In this document: positions 44,903 to 54,373 of the stretch, one piece after another
Layout of the letters: each line of letters starts with the position of its first letter
Numbering within the stretch: the first letter of the stretch is position 1
NCBI RefSeq assembly: GCF_017114995.1
Contig: NZ_JABXKL010000032.1
Coordinates: forward strand, 1 to 64,000
Direction of reading: 5' to 3'
Source: Nostoc sp. NMS9
GTDB lineage: Bacteria; Cyanobacteriota; Cyanobacteriia; Cyanobacteriales; Nostocaceae
DNA: 64,000 bases
The notes under the pieces: generated by a model
Databases searched by the model: none
What the model saw: only the letters and a program-made list of their open reading frames with translations
What the model was told of the DNA's origin: nothing
Program-made: the position numbers and the translations under genes

Positions 44903-46264
44903 TTACCATTCGGCTAAAGCGATCGCTATTCCTTGTTTTAAATCTGGTGTGATTGCATCATTATTTGCTAACTGCTGCAATTGTTGATGTGTGGCTTCCT
45001 CATTCAGATTTTTCAGTGCTGCGATCACATGTAGTCTCACCGATGCATTAGAATCGCCTAACAGCGAAATCAATGGTTCAATTGCCTGCATTTCGCCTAA
45101 CTGTCCTAAAGATAAGGCGATCGCACTTTTGATGCTGACAATTTCTGTGGCTGGATGTTGCGTTAGCGTTCGCGGAGCGTCTTGTGGAAAAGCTCGCCGT
45201 TCGCGTAGCGTTCCGCAGGAAAGGCATCGCAGTATTTGCAGTAAGATTTCTGCCGCTGGTTTAGTTAACTGGGGTTTTTGCACTCTTCCCAAAACTGTGA
45301 TAATTTCTTGCCACACTGTTTCTGATGTACTTTGATTCAGTGCTGTTTGCAAATATTCCAAACTAGATAACGTCTCTACCCAACTTAAAGCGCGGATGGT
45401 TTCTAATTGCAGCGTTGTTGGTGTCTGCGGTGAAATCAGCAAATCAAATAAGTATTTGGCAGCGTCATCACTACCAATCCGAGAAAGGGTAACTGCGGCT
45501 GCACAACAAACATCAAGGTTAAAGTCGTAAAGTTTAGGTTGCAGTCTCGTTATTAAATCTAATGCTTGGTGTAAGTCGGGGCGAAAACCTAAACCAAGCA
45601 CTGCTGCACGCCTCACAGTGGCGGCTGTATCATCCAAAGCTTTTAACAATACTGGCGGTACACGTTCATCATGAAAACTGCTGAGAGCTTCAATTGCGGC
45701 GGCGCGGATTGCTGCTTGTGGATCTTGCACTACACTTAACAGCGGCGTGATGGTTTCTGGTTGCCGAATACAACAAAGCGATCGCACTGCTAACAATCGT
45801 GTATTTTCATCTAATAGAAGTTCAGTTAGTGAAGCAATAGCAACAGTACCCATTTGTCCCAGTGCTGTAGCTGCGATCGCTTTGAGTTCTTCATCCTCAT
45901 CATTTTTCAATAATTCAACTATTGACGCGATCGCTTCTGGGTGTTGAAATTCGCCCAAAGTCCTTGCTGCATACCAGCGCAATTCTTCTTCTGCATCTTC
46001 ATCTTCTAATATTTCAATTAGAGGTGGGATGGCAATATTTCCCAAGTGAGTCAACACTTTGGTAATTTCCCAGCGTTGTTGAAAATCCCCCGTCTCTAAC
46101 ATGGAAAGTGTTAATTTCAGAAGATATTCTCGATTTTTAACTATCTCTGGATCTTCCGAGTCTGTCCCTAAAATTAACTGTTGCAAATATTGAATTAGTG
46201 ATGACCAATCAGCTGCATAATATGCTGCCTCGGCTTGCACCAAAAGCTGTTTGATGTTACTCAC
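44903..46264 (-). CDS. HEAT-repeat protein, likely NirB of the nirA regulon
   Basis: The 453-residue protein is built of HEAT/PBS-lyase-like repeats: ELRWYAARTLGEFQHPEAI, ELKAIAATALGQMG, AIRAAAIEALSSFHDE and VRLHVIAALKNLNE. The CpcE-like HEAT fold and the place between ntcB and nirA match NirB of Anabaena, which supports nitrite reductase activity and restrains nirA-operon expression without inducer. The name is therefore inferred from position and fold. About residues 343-370 (RCLSCGTLRERRAFPQDAPR and after) are encoded by an inserted palindromic repeat (45158-45235) that interrupts one HEAT unit without breaking the frame. Confidence 0.65.
   Translation of the reverse strand: MSNIKQLLVQAEAAYYAADWSSLIQYLQQLILGTDSEDPEIVKNREYLLKLTLSMLETGDFQQRWEITKVLTHLGNIAIPPLIEILEDEDAEEELRWYAARTLGEFQHPEAIASIVELLKNDEDEELKAIAATALGQMGTVAIASLTELLLDENTRLLAVRSLCCIRQPETITPLLSVVQDPQAAIRAAAIEALSSFHDERVPPVLLKALDDTAATVRRAAVLGLGFRPDLHQALDLITRLQPKLYDFNLDVCCAAAVTLSRIGSDDAAKYLFDLLISPQTPTTLQLETIRALSWVETLSSLEYLQTALNQSTSETVWQEIITVLGRVQKPQLTKPAAEILLQILRCLSCGTLRERRAFPQDAPRTLTQHPATEIVSIKSAIALSLGQLGEMQAIEPLISLLGDSNASVRLHVIAALKNLNEEATHQQLQQLANNDAITPDLKQGIAIALAEW
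45158..45235 (-). repeat. In-frame palindromic repeat in the HEAT gene
   Basis: Contains GCGTTAGCGTTCGCGGAGCG and TTCGCGTAGCGTTCCGCAGG, the same words as at 17880-17930. It splits a HEAT unit. Confidence 0.75.
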
Positions 46265-46319
46265 AATATCTTGCTTTAATTATCATTTTCTACCTTCTGC
46301 CCCCTGCCCCCTGCCTCCA

Positions 46320-46733
46320 CTAAGTTGGTTTGACTACAACCGAATTACCCTCAATCTTGGCGGCGTAAGTTTTCAGGGGGTTTGTCGCTGGGCCTTTTTG
46401 CACTTTACCATCGGCCCCATATTCTGAACCATGACAGGGACAAGCGAATTTTTTTGCATCAGCTTTCCATTCTACAGTGCAACCTGCATGAGTACACGTA
46501 GGGTCAACAGCAGTTAGATTTCCGGCTTTAGATGTGCCGACTACCAACACAGTTCCAGCTGGTGAGTTTTTTGCCAGCAATTGACCTGTTTTATCTAAAT
46601 CTGCTGATGTACCTACTGTTTGCCAATCTTTAGATGCTGGAGTTGTTTGAGAAGAACAAGCTGCGATCGCTACAGGTAGAGAAGTCGCAATCCAGCCCAA
46701 ACCTACCCAATTAATAAAATCACGACGTTTCAT
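46320..46733 (-). CDS. Rieske [2Fe-2S] protein with Tat/lipoprotein-like signal
   Basis: The 137-residue protein begins MKRRDFINWVGLGWIATSLP followed by AIAACSS, a twin-arginine signal that also resembles a lipobox. The Rieske site is C80-x-H82 (CTHAGC) and C98-x-x-H101 (CPCHGSEY), with C85 and C100 placed for the stabilising disulfide. It should be an exported electron carrier. It is transcribed away from nirA and toward the HEAT gene, 55 bases apart, suggesting a two-gene unit. A link to nitrate reduction is suggested by location only. Confidence 0.82.
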   Translation of the reverse strand: MKRRDFINWVGLGWIATSLPVAIAACSSQTTPASKDWQTVGTSADLDKTGQLLAKNSPAGTVLVVGTSKAGNLTAVDPTCTHAGCTVEWKADAKKFACPCHGSEYGADGKVQKGPATNPLKTYAAKIEGNSVVVKPT

Positions 46734-46829
46734 AGCTACTGAAATAATATCTAAGTTTTAGCTAACATCTGCCATTCAATTTTGGATTTTAGATTAATAG
46801 ACCTTTTGCATCAATCACAAATAAGAACC

Positions 46830-46895
46830 CCACCTCGCCAAAGCTATGCTTTGTCTGCCCTCCCCTTACTAAGGGGATTAAGGGGTGGGGTGTTA
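46830..46895 (+). repeat. Dispersed repeat with CCCCACC/GGTGGGG arms
   Basis: CCCCACCTCGCC and GGGGTGGGGT form the ends, with CCTCCCCTTACTAAGGGGA inside. This resembles a common Nostoc intergenic repeat. Confidence 0.6.
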
Positions 46896-47006
46896 GGGAG
46901 TTTTGCAAGATATCTAATCTATGGCGATCCAAAATTGCTTCAGTCATCTCAAATACCGTTGATTAAGGGTTCTACATCGTTCATTGGTGACTTTAATGTA
47001 AAAAAT

Positions 47007-47021
47007 GCATAATATTCATGC
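47007..47021 (+). promoter_or_regulatory. Possible NtcB operator upstream of nirA
   Basis: GCATAATATTCATGC is an imperfect palindrome of the LysR T-N11-A type, about 27 bases upstream of the NtcA site. Placement fits an activator site; assignment is inference. Confidence 0.35.
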
Positions 47022-47047
47022 GTTTTTGGCTAATTTTCCCAAAAAAC

Positions 47048-47061
47048 GTAACAATTTATAC
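47048..47061 (+). promoter_or_regulatory. NtcA-binding site of the nirA operon
   Basis: GTAACAATTTATAC is a perfect GTA-N8-TAC. It is followed after exactly 22 bases by TAAGTT, a TA-N3-T -10 element, the class II NtcA promoter layout in which the site is centred near -41. Confidence 0.8.
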
Positions 47062-47083
47062 GATTTTAACAAAAATCTCGCCT

Positions 47084-47089
47084 TAAGTT
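47084..47089 (+). promoter_or_regulatory. -10 element of the nirA promoter
   Basis: TAAGTT fits TA-N3-T at the standard distance from the NtcA site, predicting a start near 47096 and a leader of about 270 bases before nirA. Confidence 0.65.
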
Positions 47090-47363
47090 ATGAGTATCGA
47101 AATTGTTACATGAACATTATCTAAACCTGCTTGACAAATTCCCAAGATGTAAATGGCAACAAATTCTCCTTAACTAACCACAGATTTGAAGTTTCGCGTT
47201 GGAATGTTCTTGAGTAAAAATAATCAGCCGTAATTAAATATTAAGTTTTTATTCCCTAACCCTCGTAGATACAGCACCTGATGTAACTACGGATTGATTG
47301 GTATTGGGAAATTACGACCACAGTTCCCGATCATATCAGTAATTTGCAACGAGATTCAGCCTC

Positions 47364-48983
47364 ATGACAGACACAGCAACTACCACTAGCCTTAATAAGT
47401 TCGAGAAATTAAAAGCAGAAAAAGATGGACTTGCCATCAAGAGTGAGATAGAGAAATTTGCCGCCCTGGGTTGGGAGGCGATGAACGAAACAGATCGCGA
47501 TCATCGACTCAAATGGGTAGGCGTGTTTTTTCGCCCAGTTACCCCAGGCAAGTTTATGATGCGGTTGCGGATGCCTAATGGTATCCTTAGCAGCAGCCAG
47601 ATGCGTGTTTTGGCCCAAGTAGTGCAGCGTTACGGTGATGATGGTTGCGCTGATATTACTACCAGACAGAATATTCAATTACGGGGGATTAGGATTGAAG
47701 ATTTACCAGATATCTTTAATAGATTTCACGCAGTTGGTTTAACCACTGTGCAGTCAGGGATGGATAACGTCCGCAATATTACAGGCGATCCTGTGGCGGG
47801 GTTAGATGCAGATGAGTTGTACGACACGCGAGAGTTGGTACAGCAAATTCAAGATATGCTCACCAATAAAGGGGAAGGAAACCCAGAATTTAGCAACTTA
47901 CCACGGAAGTTTAATATTGCGATCGCAGGTGGAAGAGACAATTCAGTTCACGCTGAAATTAACGATTTGGCTTTTGTACCAGCGTTTCAAGAAGCAGGGG
48001 AGCAGGGGAGCAGGGGAGCAGAGGAGCAAAATTTCCCCTCTACCCATTCCCAACACAAAATTTTCGGGTTTAATGTTTTAGTCGGTGGCTTTTTCTCAGC
48101 TAAACGCTGTGAGGCGGCGATTCCTCTGAATGCTTGGGTACTTCCCGAAGATGTAGTAGCTGTATGTAGAGCGGTTTTGGAAGTATTTCGTGATCATGGG
48201 CCACGTGCTAATCGGCAAAAATCGCGCTTGATGTGGCTAATCGATGAATGGGGTTTAGATAAGTTTCGAGCAGAAGTAGAAAACCGTTTGGGTAAATCAT
48301 TATTACCCGCAGCAGCAAAAGACGAAATCGACTGGGAAAAACGCGACCACATTGGGGTATATAAACAAAAACAAGCAGGATTAAATTACGCAGGTTTAAA
48401 CATTCCTGTCGGTCGGTTGTATGCCGAAGATATGTTTGAAATCGCTCGTATAGCAGAAGTTTACGGCACTGGCGAAATCCGTTTCACAGTTGAGCAAAAC
48501 ATTGTTATACCCAATATTGCTGACTCACGTTTAGCAACATTTTTAACAGAGTCTTTGCTGGAAAGATTTTCTATTGATCCAGGTTTGCTGACGCGATCGC
48601 TAGTATCTTGCACAGGCGCACAATTTTGCAACTTTGCCCTCATCGAAACCAAAAACCGCGCCCTGGCAATGATTAAAGTCTTAGAAGAAGAGTTAACCTT
48701 CACCAAACCAGTGCGAATTCACTGGACAGGTTGTCCCAACTCCTGCGGACAGCCTCAAGTTGCAGACATCGGCTTGATGGGAACTAAAACTCGCAAAAAT
48801 GGCAAAACCTTGGAAGGTGTTGACATATATATGGGCGGCAAAGTTGGCAAAGATGCTCATTTGGGTACTTGCGTCATCAAAGGCATACCATGCGAAGACT
48901 TGCAACCAATATTACAAGACTTACTCATCAAAAACTTTGGGGCAAAACTCAACAAAGAAGCCTTAGTAGTTAGCAATTGCTAG
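47364..48983 (+). CDS. nirA: Ferredoxin-nitrite reductase
   Basis: NirA reduces nitrite to ammonium with six electrons from ferredoxin, using a [4Fe-4S] cluster and siroheme. The 539-residue protein shows RLRMPNGILSSSQMRVLAQV, TTRQNIQLRGI, the cluster ligands C-x5-C in CTGAQFCNFAL and C-x3-C in TGCPNSCGQPQ, and DIYMGGKVG. It is about 25 residues longer than typical enzymes because of a variable loop near residue 210 filled by a tandem repeat (residues EAGEQGSRGAEEQ). ATG 47364 is the start. First gene of the nitrate operon, driven by an NtcA-type promoter. Confidence 0.95.
   Translation: MTDTATTTSLNKFEKLKAEKDGLAIKSEIEKFAALGWEAMNETDRDHRLKWVGVFFRPVTPGKFMMRLRMPNGILSSSQMRVLAQVVQRYGDDGCADITTRQNIQLRGIRIEDLPDIFNRFHAVGLTTVQSGMDNVRNITGDPVAGLDADELYDTRELVQQIQDMLTNKGEGNPEFSNLPRKFNIAIAGGRDNSVHAEINDLAFVPAFQEAGEQGSRGAEEQNFPSTHSQHKIFGFNVLVGGFFSAKRCEAAIPLNAWVLPEDVVAVCRAVLEVFRDHGPRANRQKSRLMWLIDEWGLDKFRAEVENRLGKSLLPAAAKDEIDWEKRDHIGVYKQKQAGLNYAGLNIPVGRLYAEDMFEIARIAEVYGTGEIRFTVEQNIVIPNIADSRLATFLTESLLERFSIDPGLLTRSLVSCTGAQFCNFALIETKNRALAMIKVLEEELTFTKPVRIHWTGCPNSCGQPQVADIGLMGTKTRKNGKTLEGVDIYMGGKVGKDAHLGTCVIKGIPCEDLQPILQDLLIKNFGAKLNKEALVVSNC
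47994..48028 (+). repeat. GGGGAGCA tandem repeat inside nirA
   Basis: Four copies of the octamer GGGGAGCA/CAGGGGAG keep the frame within a surface loop. Confidence 0.85.
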
Positions 48984-49002
48984 TGCTTATCTGGGGAATT
49001 GG

Positions 49003-49056
49003 GCATGGGGCATTGGGGATGGGGCATGGGGCATGGGGCATGGGGCATGGGGCAAA
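49003..49056 (+). repeat. Heptamer repeat GGGGCAT
   Basis: About six copies of GGGGCAT begin 20 bases after the nirA stop. Confidence 0.9.
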
Positions 49057-49074
49057 ACTCATACTTCAACCTTA

Positions 49075-49273
49075 AAGGCTCAATGTTCAGTCTCAAAGGT
49101 GCAACTTCCGAGGTAAAAGGTGCAACTTTCGAGTTGAAAGGTTCAATCTCCGAGTTGAAAGACTCATCTTCCGAGCTGAAAGGTTCAATCTCCGAGTTAA
49201 AAGGCTCATCTTCCGAGTTAAAAGGCTCATCTTCCGAGTTAAAAGGCTCATCTTCCGAGTTAAAAGGCTCATC
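49075..49273 (+). repeat. 21-bp tandem repeat before nrtP
   Basis: About nine to ten units with core TTCCGAGTTAAAAGGCTCATC. The four copies nearest nrtP are identical and those farther upstream are degenerate. Confidence 0.92.
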
Positions 49274-49306
49274 TTCTCCGTGTTTTATTCAATTAGAAAG
49301 ATTGGA

Positions 49307-50803
49307 ATGCTTAAAAAATTATTTTCATTCAGCGATCGCTACCGCATCTTACATCAGACTTGGTTTGCTTTCTTTCTCACCTTTGTCTGTTGGTTTAACT
49401 TTGCCCCCTTCGCTACAACCATTGGCAGAGAACTACATCTAGCACCAGAACAAATCAAAACTTTAGGCATCTGTAACCTCGCCCTCACAATTCCCGCACG
49501 ACTAATTATTGGGATGCTTCTGGATCGTTTTGGCCCCAGAATCACCTACTCAATCCTGCTGATGTTTGCGGTAGTTCCTTGTTTAGCGACGGCGCTAGCG
49601 CAAGATTTTAATCAACTAGTCATCAGTCGTTTGCTGATGGGGATTGTTGGATCTGGGTTTGTTGTGGGTATCCGTATGGTAGCCGAATGGTTCGAGCCGA
49701 AGGAGATGGGAATTGCTCAAGGTATTTATGGCGGTTGGGGCAACTTTGGAGCTTTTGGCGCAGAGTTTGCCTTGCCGATACTTGCAGTTTCTACGAGCGT
49801 TTTTGCTGGTGGTGCTTCTAACTGGCGGTTTGCGATCGCATTTACAGGGATTATTGCAGCTATCTACGGCGTAATTTATTACAACAATGTCCAAGATACA
49901 CCCACAGGCAAAGTTTACAAAAAACCTAAGAAAAATGGTTCTCTAGAAGTGACCAGTATTAAAAGCTTTTGGGCGATGATTCTCTCAAATTTTGGTTTAA
50001 TTTTCGCCTTGGGTTTATTGGCTTGGCGTTTGGAACAAAAGAATATTCACTTCCTAACTTTGAGCCAAATGTATCTGACTTGGTTACTATTAGCAGGATT
50101 ATTTGCTTACCAAAGTTACAAAGCTTGGGAAGTCAACCGAGAACTTTTAATTGGCAAGAAAAGTTATGCTCCATCTGAACGCTTCCAATTTGGTCAAGTA
50201 GCTTTACTAGAATTCACTTATATAACTAGTTTTGGTAGCGAACTGGCAGCTGTTTCTATGCTCCCAGCATTTTTTGAAAAAACCTTTGCTTTAGAACATG
50301 TTATCGCTGGGATGATTGCCGCTACCTATCCATTTTTAAATTTGATTTCTCGTCCCAGTGGTGGCTTAATTTCTGATAAATTTAACTCCCGGAAGTGGAC
50401 AATGACAATTATCAGTGCTGGCATTGGTGTTAGTTATTTGATGGCACATTTTATTAGTAGTAGCTGGCCGATTCCGGTAGCGATCGCAGTTACAATGTTT
50501 GCCGCCTACTTTGCCCAAGCTGGCTGCGGTGCAACTTACAGCATCGTCCCCCTAATTAAGAAAGAAGCTACTGGACAAATTGCTGGTAATGTAGGAGCTT
50601 ACGGTAATTTTGGTGGCGTAGTTTACCTGACAATTTTCAGCTTAACCGATGCTCCAACACTATTTTCCACAATGGGTTTAGCTGCCCTAGTCTGTGCTTT
50701 TATGTGTGCCTTCTTCCTCAAAGAACCAAAAGGTTCCTTTGCCGCTGCATCTGAAGGTGAATTACCAGAAACCGCAACTACTATCTTCTTAACCGAAGAA
50801 TAA
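49307..50803 (+). CDS. nrtP: Nitrate/nitrite MFS permease
   Basis: The 498-residue protein is a 12-segment major-facilitator permease of the NarK/NrtP class that imports nitrate and nitrite across the plasma membrane. Signatures are RLLMGIVGSGFVVGIRMVAE and GNFGAFGAEFALPIL, the glycine-rich nitrate signature, and in the second half GNVGAYGNFGGVVYLTIFSL. The hydrophilic loop between segments 6 and 7 is long (KPKKNGSLEVTS and after). NrtP replaces the NrtABCD transporter of Anabaena in some Nostoc. ATG 49307 is preferred over a TTG 27 bases upstream. It lies between nirA and narB, with a repeat array directly ahead. Confidence 0.93.
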   Translation: MLKKLFSFSDRYRILHQTWFAFFLTFVCWFNFAPFATTIGRELHLAPEQIKTLGICNLALTIPARLIIGMLLDRFGPRITYSILLMFAVVPCLATALAQDFNQLVISRLLMGIVGSGFVVGIRMVAEWFEPKEMGIAQGIYGGWGNFGAFGAEFALPILAVSTSVFAGGASNWRFAIAFTGIIAAIYGVIYYNNVQDTPTGKVYKKPKKNGSLEVTSIKSFWAMILSNFGLIFALGLLAWRLEQKNIHFLTLSQMYLTWLLLAGLFAYQSYKAWEVNRELLIGKKSYAPSERFQFGQVALLEFTYITSFGSELAAVSMLPAFFEKTFALEHVIAGMIAATYPFLNLISRPSGGLISDKFNSRKWTMTIISAGIGVSYLMAHFISSSWPIPVAIAVTMFAAYFAQAGCGATYSIVPLIKKEATGQIAGNVGAYGNFGGVVYLTIFSLTDAPTLFSTMGLAALVCAFMCAFFLKEPKGSFAAASEGELPETATTIFLTEE

Positions 50804-51206
50804 TCAATTGAAGGTGAAGTAGTGAAATTAACTATAAAATCTCAATTAGTTAACTTTACACTTCATCCTTATATAACATTCTCTCTGTACTGATGTAAAA
50901 ACCCTTTATAACTCTCTTAACTTTGCGTTCTTTGCGCCCTTTGCGGTTCGTTTACTCATTCTCTTATTCCTATCTTCAGACAGAATAATAGTAAATTTAA
51001 AAATTTAGAATGCTCTCTCTGCGGTTCGTAAAAAAATAATTTCCACAAACCACATCGGCAGAACTTACGCAAATTTATGAAAAAACGAATCGCAAAGGAC
51101 ACAAAGAAATAAGAGTTTCAAAGAGTTTTTGCGTAACACACAAATTTCTCAAACTGTTGCTACATCTGAGGTTGCACAATCAAAATAACAAAATGCTACA
51201 ACTGCC
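50804..51206 (+). other. nrtP-narB intergenic region with inverted dispersed repeat
   Basis: No gene. CTTTGCGTTCTTTGCGCCCT and GCGGTTCGTT at 50920-50953 are partly complementary to AACGAATCGCAAAGGACACA at 51084-51108. The same word family also occurs at 9745-9790. Confidence 0.6.
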
Positions 51207-53432
51207 ATGAGTGAATTTACCAAAACTCTCTGTCCCTACTGTGGTGTTGGCTGCGGTTTAGAAGTTTCACCTCCAGCCCAACTAGGCAAAGCAACTAATC
51301 GAGATAGCCAAGGAAATCCAACTTGGCGGGTGCGGGGTGACAAAGCCCATCCGTCGAGTCAGGGAATGGTTTGCGTCAAAGGCGCAACGATCGCAGAATC
51401 TTTAGATAAAAATAGATTACATTACCCAATGGTGCGAGACTCATTAGATCAAGAGTTTCGGCGGGTTAGTTGGGATGAAACTTTTGATCTGATCGCCAAA
51501 CGCATTCAAACCGTGTTATTCACCCAAGGGACAGAAGCCTTATGTATGTACGGTTCCGGTCAGTTTCAAACTGAGGATTACTACATAGCCCAGAAACTCA
51601 TGAAAGGCTGTCTGGGTACTAATAATTTTGATGCCAACTCTCGCTTATGTATGTCTAGTGCTGTGGCTGGCTACATTCAAAGCTTTGGCTCAGATGGGCC
51701 ACCATGCTGTTACGATGACTTGGAGTTAACTGACTGTGCATTTCTAATTGGTACTAATACAGCCGAATGTCACCCCATCGTTTTTAACCGACTAGAGAAA
51801 TATCACAAAAAGAACCGCAAAGTCAAAATGATTGTGGTTGATCCCCGTCGCACACCAACCGCAGAAGCCGCTGATTTGCATTTAGCCATTCGTCCCGGTA
51901 CAGATATCGACTTGTTAAACGGCATCGCCCATTTGTTGATGCGCTGGAATTACATTGATACGATGTTCATGGACGACTGCACCAGCAACTTTCCCGCTTA
52001 TGCTGAAGTAATTCGCCACTATCCACCAGAAGTAGTGGCTCGTCAATGTGGAATCAGTATTGAAGATTTAGAAACAGCAGCTCGCTACTGGGGTAAATCT
52101 GAGCGAGTACTGTCTTTGTGGTCAATGGGTGTGAATCAATCGTCAGAAGGGACGGCTAAGGTAAGAACGATTATTAACTTGCACCTGATGACTGGACAGA
52201 TTGGCAAATCTGGGGCTGGCCCTTTTTCCCTCACTGGTCAGCCGAACGCGATGGGAGGACGGGAAGCCGGAGGTTTGGCGCATTTATTACCAGGTTATCG
52301 GACGGTGAAAGATCCTCACCACCGTACAGAAGTTGAGGAGTTTTGGGGACTCAAGCCAGGACAAATTTCGCCCAATCCTGGTTTGACTGCTTGGGACATG
52401 ATTACTGGGTTGGAAAATGATGCTGTAGGGTTACTGTGGATTGCAGCTACCAACCCAGCTGTGAGTATGCCAGATTTAGAGCGGACTAAGAAGGCATTGT
52501 TGCGATCGCCTTTCACTATTTACCAAGACGCTTATTATCCCACAGAAACCTCTGCCTACGCTCACATTCTACTACCAGCAGCCCAGTGGGGTGAAAAAAC
52601 TGGTGTGATGACAAATTCCGAACGGGTAGTAACTCTGTGTTCAGCATTTCGCCAACCGCCAAGAGAAGCTAAAGCCGATTGGGAAATTTTTGCCGAAGTT
52701 GGACGTAGATTAGGTTTTGAGAGAGAATTTGCCTTTGCTAACTCTGCTGAAGTTTACGCTGAGTTTGTCAAACTAACCAAAAACCGCCCCTGCGACATGA
52801 CAGGTATCAGTCACGCGCAATTACAGACACAAGGCCCGACTCAATGGCCTCACCCTGAAGAGAGCAGGGGGAGCAGAGGAGCAGGGGAAGCAGGGGGAGA
52901 AGCATCTGCCAATTGCTCTGGGAAAAGACTATACACTAACTTGCGCTTCCACACCCCTGATGGACGCGCTCGATTTGGTGCATATTACTCCAAGGGATTG
53001 GCAGAACCGCCAGACCCAGATTATCCGTTTGTGCTAACTAATGGACGACTTTACGGACACTGGCATACGCAGACACGCACCGGTCGAATTGAAAAAATTT
53101 GCAAAATGCATCCCGAACCGTTTATCGAAATTCATCCCCGTGATGCTGCTCGGTTAGGTATTGTCGATAGTATGCATGTAGAAGTGCGATCGCGTCGGGG
53201 TAAAGCGAAGTTTCCTGCTAAAGTCACAAAAGCGATCGCGCCTGGTACAGTTTTTGTCCCTATGCACTGGGGTTCGCTGTGGGCAGATAATGCCGAAGCT
53301 AACGCCCTCACCCATCCAGAATCGTGCCCCGATTCACTGCAACCAGAATTAAAAGCCTGTGCTGTGCAGTTAATACCAATTTCGGTGGAAGTTCCCATCA
53401 AAGATTATCAACTCCAGTCCTCACAATGGTAA
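51207..53432 (+). CDS. narB: Ferredoxin-nitrate reductase
   Basis: NarB reduces nitrate to nitrite with ferredoxin, using a [4Fe-4S] cluster and a bis-molybdopterin guanine dinucleotide cofactor. The 741-residue protein has the cluster cysteines C9, C12 and C16 ([11 protein letters not shown]) and a fourth in GMVCVKG near residue 56, followed by MGD-binding segments ([64 protein letters not shown]) and a C-terminal domain with [18 protein letters not shown]. Length is normal apart from a small repeat-derived insert near residue 550. ATG 51207 is the start. NarM for maturation lies downstream. Confidence 0.95.
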   Translation: MSEFTKTLCPYCGVGCGLEVSPPAQLGKATNRDSQGNPTWRVRGDKAHPSSQGMVCVKGATIAESLDKNRLHYPMVRDSLDQEFRRVSWDETFDLIAKRIQTVLFTQGTEALCMYGSGQFQTEDYYIAQKLMKGCLGTNNFDANSRLCMSSAVAGYIQSFGSDGPPCCYDDLELTDCAFLIGTNTAECHPIVFNRLEKYHKKNRKVKMIVVDPRRTPTAEAADLHLAIRPGTDIDLLNGIAHLLMRWNYIDTMFMDDCTSNFPAYAEVIRHYPPEVVARQCGISIEDLETAARYWGKSERVLSLWSMGVNQSSEGTAKVRTIINLHLMTGQIGKSGAGPFSLTGQPNAMGGREAGGLAHLLPGYRTVKDPHHRTEVEEFWGLKPGQISPNPGLTAWDMITGLENDAVGLLWIAATNPAVSMPDLERTKKALLRSPFTIYQDAYYPTETSAYAHILLPAAQWGEKTGVMTNSERVVTLCSAFRQPPREAKADWEIFAEVGRRLGFEREFAFANSAEVYAEFVKLTKNRPCDMTGISHAQLQTQGPTQWPHPEESRGSRGAGEAGGEASANCSGKRLYTNLRFHTPDGRARFGAYYSKGLAEPPDPDYPFVLTNGRLYGHWHTQTRTGRIEKICKMHPEPFIEIHPRDAARLGIVDSMHVEVRSRRGKAKFPAKVTKAIAPGTVFVPMHWGSLWADNAEANALTHPESCPDSLQPELKACAVQLIPISVEVPIKDYQLQSSQW
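52861..52903 (+). repeat. GAGCAGGG-type tandem repeat inside narB
   Basis: Copies of GGGGAGCA/GAGCAGGG fill a variable loop (residues [15 protein letters not shown]). The unit is the same as in nirA. Confidence 0.85.
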
Positions 53433-53833
53433 GCTGCAAAGTGTAGCTCGAAGGTGGTAATTTATAACCAGCAATAGGTAATTTCGTCAATAATCAATAG
53501 TCAATAGTTATTATCATTTTTTATAACTCTCTAATTTTGACTGTTACCAATTACTATATCTAAAGAGGTAAAATTCTAGCAATAAGAGGTTTTACTAGAG
53601 TTAGTTTTATCTATGGATAAAGAATAAAAAAGCATAGAAACTTACAAAACATTATCAGACATCTTTTTTTAATAAATTCTGGCAGTTTCAGTCCACAGAG
53701 CTAGGTCATCAGTAAGTTTTTTGCCAGGTCAAAGAGTTGTAGAACTTAATTACGAATTACGAATTACGAATTATTTTTAATCCTCTAGATTTATCTATGG
53801 GATTTTCTTTTATTTAAAAATCGGGTGCAGCAG
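53433..53833. other. Non-coding region after narB
   Basis: AT-rich, no supported gene. An ATTACGA heptamer run is at 53747-53773. Confidence 0.55.
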
Positions 53834-54292
53834 ATGAAAAAGTTACTGAGGAAAATTCTAGGGGCTACCAAAGATGAGAATTTAATGCACATCATTGAAA
53901 ACATAGAAGTGCTAGTTTCTAAAGTTCTATCTATTTTTATGGTGGTCGTAATTTTGGTAGCGATCGGAGATTTAGGACTATTTATTTTTAAAGAGTTATT
54001 TACAACCCCTTACGCAAAGTTTAATACAACATTATATAAAATATTTGGGCTGTTTTTGAATATTTTAATCGCTTTAGAAATTTTAGAAAATATTACAGCA
54101 TATTTACGAAGACACGTTTTTCAAGTTGAATTAGTTATTGTTACTTCTTTAATTGCTGTTGCGAGGAAAATTATTATTCTTGATTTAGAAAAAATTGAAG
54201 GTATTGATATAATTGGTCTAGGTATAGCTATTCTTGCCTTATCAATTAGTTATTTGATAATTCGTCTCAGTAATTCCAAAAATGCAAGTTAA
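53834..54292 (+). CDS. PsiE-family membrane protein
   Basis: The 152-residue protein has four predicted membrane segments (about residues 28-55, 70-90, 100-118 and 125-145) and the PsiE-type core IFGLFLNILIALEILENITA, followed by YLRRH, EVIVTS-like LVIVTSLIAVARKIII and the ending ILALSISYLIIR. The family was named for phosphate-starvation induction in Escherichia coli; its function is unknown. ATG 53834 is preferred to a GTG nine bases upstream. It lies between narB and narM, 82 bases ahead of narM. Confidence 0.8.
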   Translation: MKKLLRKILGATKDENLMHIIENIEVLVSKVLSIFMVVVILVAIGDLGLFIFKELFTTPYAKFNTTLYKIFGLFLNILIALEILENITAYLRRHVFQVELVIVTSLIAVARKIIILDLEKIEGIDIIGLGIAILALSISYLIIRLSNSKNAS

Positions 54293-54373
54293 TTGAAGGA
54301 GGCAGTGTTTCGATTACGCTCAAGAACCAGGCAGAAGGCAACAGTATAAAGAGCTAATTTTAAATACTTTCTT

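Noticed and set aside
47091-47106. GTATCGAAATTGTTAC as an NtcA site
   Set aside because: The spacing between GTA and TAC is ten bases, not eight. The perfect site at 47048 with correct -10 spacing is better.
48999-49442. Reading frame made of Gly/Met and then Glu/Leu/Lys/Ser repeats after nirA
   Set aside because: It is two tandem repeats in phase and runs into nrtP in another frame. There is no domain or ribosome site, so it is not a gene.
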